Positions 62,310 through 64,000 of a stretch of 64,000 nucleotides of DNA are shown here, piece after piece; positions within the stretch are counted from its first letter, which is position 1, and the number at the start of each line of letters is the position of its first letter. The DNA comes from JAGIBJ01 sp032119595 (GTDB taxonomy: Bacteria > Actinomycetota > Thermoleophilia > Solirubrobacterales > Solirubrobacteraceae), in assembly GCA_032119595.1 (NCBI GenBank), contig JAUMBQ010000005.1, positions 62,001-126,000 of the forward strand. Reading direction: 5' to 3'. The position numbers and the translations under genes were made by a program. The notes under the pieces were generated by a model that saw nothing but the letters and a program-made list of their open reading frames with translations, had not been told where the DNA came from and ran no database searches.

Positions 62310-63802
62310 GCGCCGGTCTCCGCCCGAGTGCGCACGGCGCTCGCCAGCGCAAGCGTGCCGCAGATCACGACAAAGCCGCCCGGCCCGGCGGCTTCCCTCG
62401 CCGCCGCGATCGCTGCGAGCGGCTCGGCGACGATCTCCACCGTCGCGCCCGGAGCGGCATCCCGCACCACCGCGGCAAGCTGCTGCGGCGGCAGCGCCCG
62501 CGGGGAGCCGCAGTCGCAGAGCACGAACCGGTCGACCTGCGGTGCCAACGCCTCGATCATGCCCGCAGCGTCCTTGTCGGCGAACACACTCATGACGGCC
62601 ACTCCCCCGCGCTCATGGCCGGCCTCGAGCAGCGACGCAGCGAGGGCGCGCGCGCCCGCAGGGTTGTGCGCGCCATCGAGGATCGTTGCCGGGTGCGAGT
62701 CGATCGTCTCGAACCGCGCGGGCATCGCGAACGCGGCGGCGACCTCACGGACGATCCGCAGGTCGAGGGCGCCGAGGTACGTCTCGCAAATGGCCCGTGC
62801 CAGCGCGAAGTTCCGCTGCTGGTAGATGGCGCCGAGCTTGCGATCGAGCGGCTCGGGCTTCGCGGTCACGACCTGCGCGCCGACGCGCGCAGCGTGATTG
62901 CGGGCGACGATGGTCGCCGCCTCGCTGAGGTCGGCGCCCAGCACAAGCGTCGCGCCAGCGGTGACCACCGCGACCTTCTCCGCGGTGATCGCCTCGATGG
63001 TGTCGCCCAGGAGCTGCGTGTGGTCGAGGTCGACGCTGGTGAGTGCCACGACGGACGCGTCCAGGACGTTGGTGGCATCCAGGCGACCGCCGAGGCCGGC
63101 TTCGATCACGAGCACGTCCGATCCGGCCGCAGCCAGGGCGACGAACGCGCTCGCGGTGTGGGCCTCGAACTGGGTGACTGGATCGCCCGGCTGGTCCACG
63201 CGCACGGCGGCTCGCGCGACGGTCGCGACCGCCGAGGCGTGCTGCTCAGCCGTGACGGGATGCCCGTCGATCTCAATGCGCTCGCGAAGGTTCGCCAGGT
63301 GCGGCGAGAGGAACGCGCCGGGGTGACGGCCGTGGGCGGAAAGGAGCGCGGCGACCATACGGGTCGTCGACGACTTGCCATTGGTACCGACGATGTGGAT
63401 CGCCGGTGCCGCTTGGTGCGGGGCGCCGAGTTCAACCAGGAGCTGCTTGATCCGGTCCAGCGCGAACCGCCACCCCACGAGGTCGCGCGACGCGAGCCAC
63501 GCGTCGGCTTCCTCGTCGGTCCAGAGCTGGCCGGGCGCCGGTGGCGGGACCAGCTCCGCCGGCTCGTTCGGGAGCGCGGTCAGGGCCTGCAGCGGCGAAA
63601 GCGGGAGATCGATCGGGGCATCGAAGCCGGCTGGCCCGTCGGACTCCGAGGGGCGTGGTTGGGCATCCGACGGGCGACCGAACGGTCCGGCGGGGCGCTC
63701 GGGGGCGCCGCCACGCGGCTTCGTTCGTGCGTCGGCAGGCGTATCCAGCCCGCCGGAGATGATCCGCAGACCACCCCGGCCGGGTTCAGCGTCCGAGCTC
63801 AC
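62306..63802 (-). CDS. folC: Folylpolyglutamate / dihydrofolate synthase
   Basis: 498 residues. Adds glutamate to (dihydro)folates. The Mur-ligase fold shows the P-loop VGTNGKSSTTRMV, FLSPHL.NLRERI, EAGLGGRLDATNV, SVDLDHTQLLGDTIEAI and ILDGAHNPAGARAL. The first about 85 residues are a Pro/Gly/Ser-rich disordered extension not usual in FolC. The GTG start overlaps the valS stop (GTGA), the classical valS-folC arrangement. Confidence 0.96.
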   Translation of the reverse strand: MSSDAEPGRGGLRIISGGLDTPADARTKPRGGAPERPAGPFGRPSDAQPRPSESDGPAGFDAPIDLPLSPLQALTALPNEPAELVPPPAPGQLWTDEEADAWLASRDLVGWRFALDRIKQLLVELGAPHQAAPAIHIVGTNGKSSTTRMVAALLSAHGRHPGAFLSPHLANLRERIEIDGHPVTAEQHASAVATVARAAVRVDQPGDPVTQFEAHTASAFVALAAAGSDVLVIEAGLGGRLDATNVLDASVVALTSVDLDHTQLLGDTIEAITAEKVAVVTAGATLVLGADLSEAATIVARNHAARVGAQVVTAKPEPLDRKLGAIYQQRNFALARAICETYLGALDLRIVREVAAAFAMPARFETIDSHPATILDGAHNPAGARALAASLLEAGHERGGVAVMSVFADKDAAGMIEALAPQVDRFVLCDCGSPRALPPQQLAAVVRDAAPGATVEIVAEPLAAIAAAREAAGPGGFVVICGTLALASAVRTRAETGA

Positions 63803-64000
63803 AGCGCAGCGAGCTGCTCCTCGAGCGCGGCAAGCTTGTCGCGCTCGACCTGAACCACCGCAGCGGGCGCCCGCTCGACGAACTTCGCGTTCGACAGTTT
63901 GCCGTTCAGGCGGCCGATTTCCGTCTCGATCCGCTCGCGTTCGGCGGCCTTCTTCTTGTCGGCCGCTTCGAGGTCGATGAATTCGCTCGGGAGCAGGTCG
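63799..64000 (-). CDS. valS: Valyl-tRNA synthetase, C-terminal coiled-coil end only
   Basis: The last 66 codons are in the window. They encode FIDLEAADKKKAAERER, then IGRLNGKLSNAKFVERAPAA, then VVQVERDKLAALEEQLAAL and a stop. This is the ValS C-terminal tRNA-binding coiled coil, in which KLSN..FV..AP..VV..E..KL is characteristic. The coupling to folC supports the call. The catalytic part lies beyond the right edge. Confidence 0.93.
   Translation of the reverse strand, partial: DLLPSEFIDLEAADKKKAAERERIETEIGRLNGKLSNAKFVERAPAAVVQVERDKLAALEEQLAAL

Noticed and set aside
61927..62352. Upstream extension of the 61504-61926 membrane gene
   Set aside because: It overlaps the 62001-62309 gene, whose ATGA coupling to folC and membrane helix are better evidence; the extension is low-complexity.

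Overview
The window is very GC-rich and gene-dense. The gene order, the actinobacterial-type L27 without an N-terminal propeptide, and many secreted proteins with Ala/Arg-rich signal peptides point to an actinobacterium, probably of the class Thermoleophilia (a Solirubrobacter/Patulibacter/Conexibacter-like lineage). The class call is inference from gene content and style; no 16S gene is present. Twelve genes have a TANNNT -10 hexamer exactly 6-7 nt before the start codon, so leaderless transcription looks common here.

The backbone is the conserved actinobacterial run of housekeeping genes, nearly all on the minus strand. Reading in transcription order from the right edge: valS (partial), folC, two small membrane proteins, ndk, maf, mreB-mreC-mreD-pbp2-rodA (the elongasome), RNase E/G-rplU-rpmA, then obgE-proB-proA-nadD-rsfS, later leuS, comEA-comEC, holA, rpsT (plus strand), murJ and lepA. 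Many neighbours overlap by 4 bp (ATGA/GTGA), which suggests translational coupling.

Lineage-specific material interrupts this backbone. It includes a 3205-residue secreted protein made of about 20 repeats of about 137 residues (32784-42401), a 1670-residue multidomain secreted protein (17358-22370), an M6-like metalloprotease with a C-terminal LamG domain (28491-30380), several smaller secreted proteins of unknown function, an SDR enzyme, a TetR regulator divergent from a metallo-beta-lactamase-fold hydrolase, a DUF218 protein, a NhaP-type antiporter and a tRNA-Ala(GGC).

The intergenic DNA is unusually rich in repeats. Five unrelated families of palindromic elements each occur twice: two families as dispersed copies (about 119 bp, and 105-118 bp) and three as tandem pairs (46 bp, 58 bp, and about 70 bp within a 205-bp duplication). 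In two families the copies differ by compensatory changes that keep the stem paired. There are also three minisatellites (14 bp x 7, 34 bp x 5, about 51 bp x 3) and a 32-bp x 4 repeat. No insertion sequence, integrase, prophage or CRISPR array was recognised.
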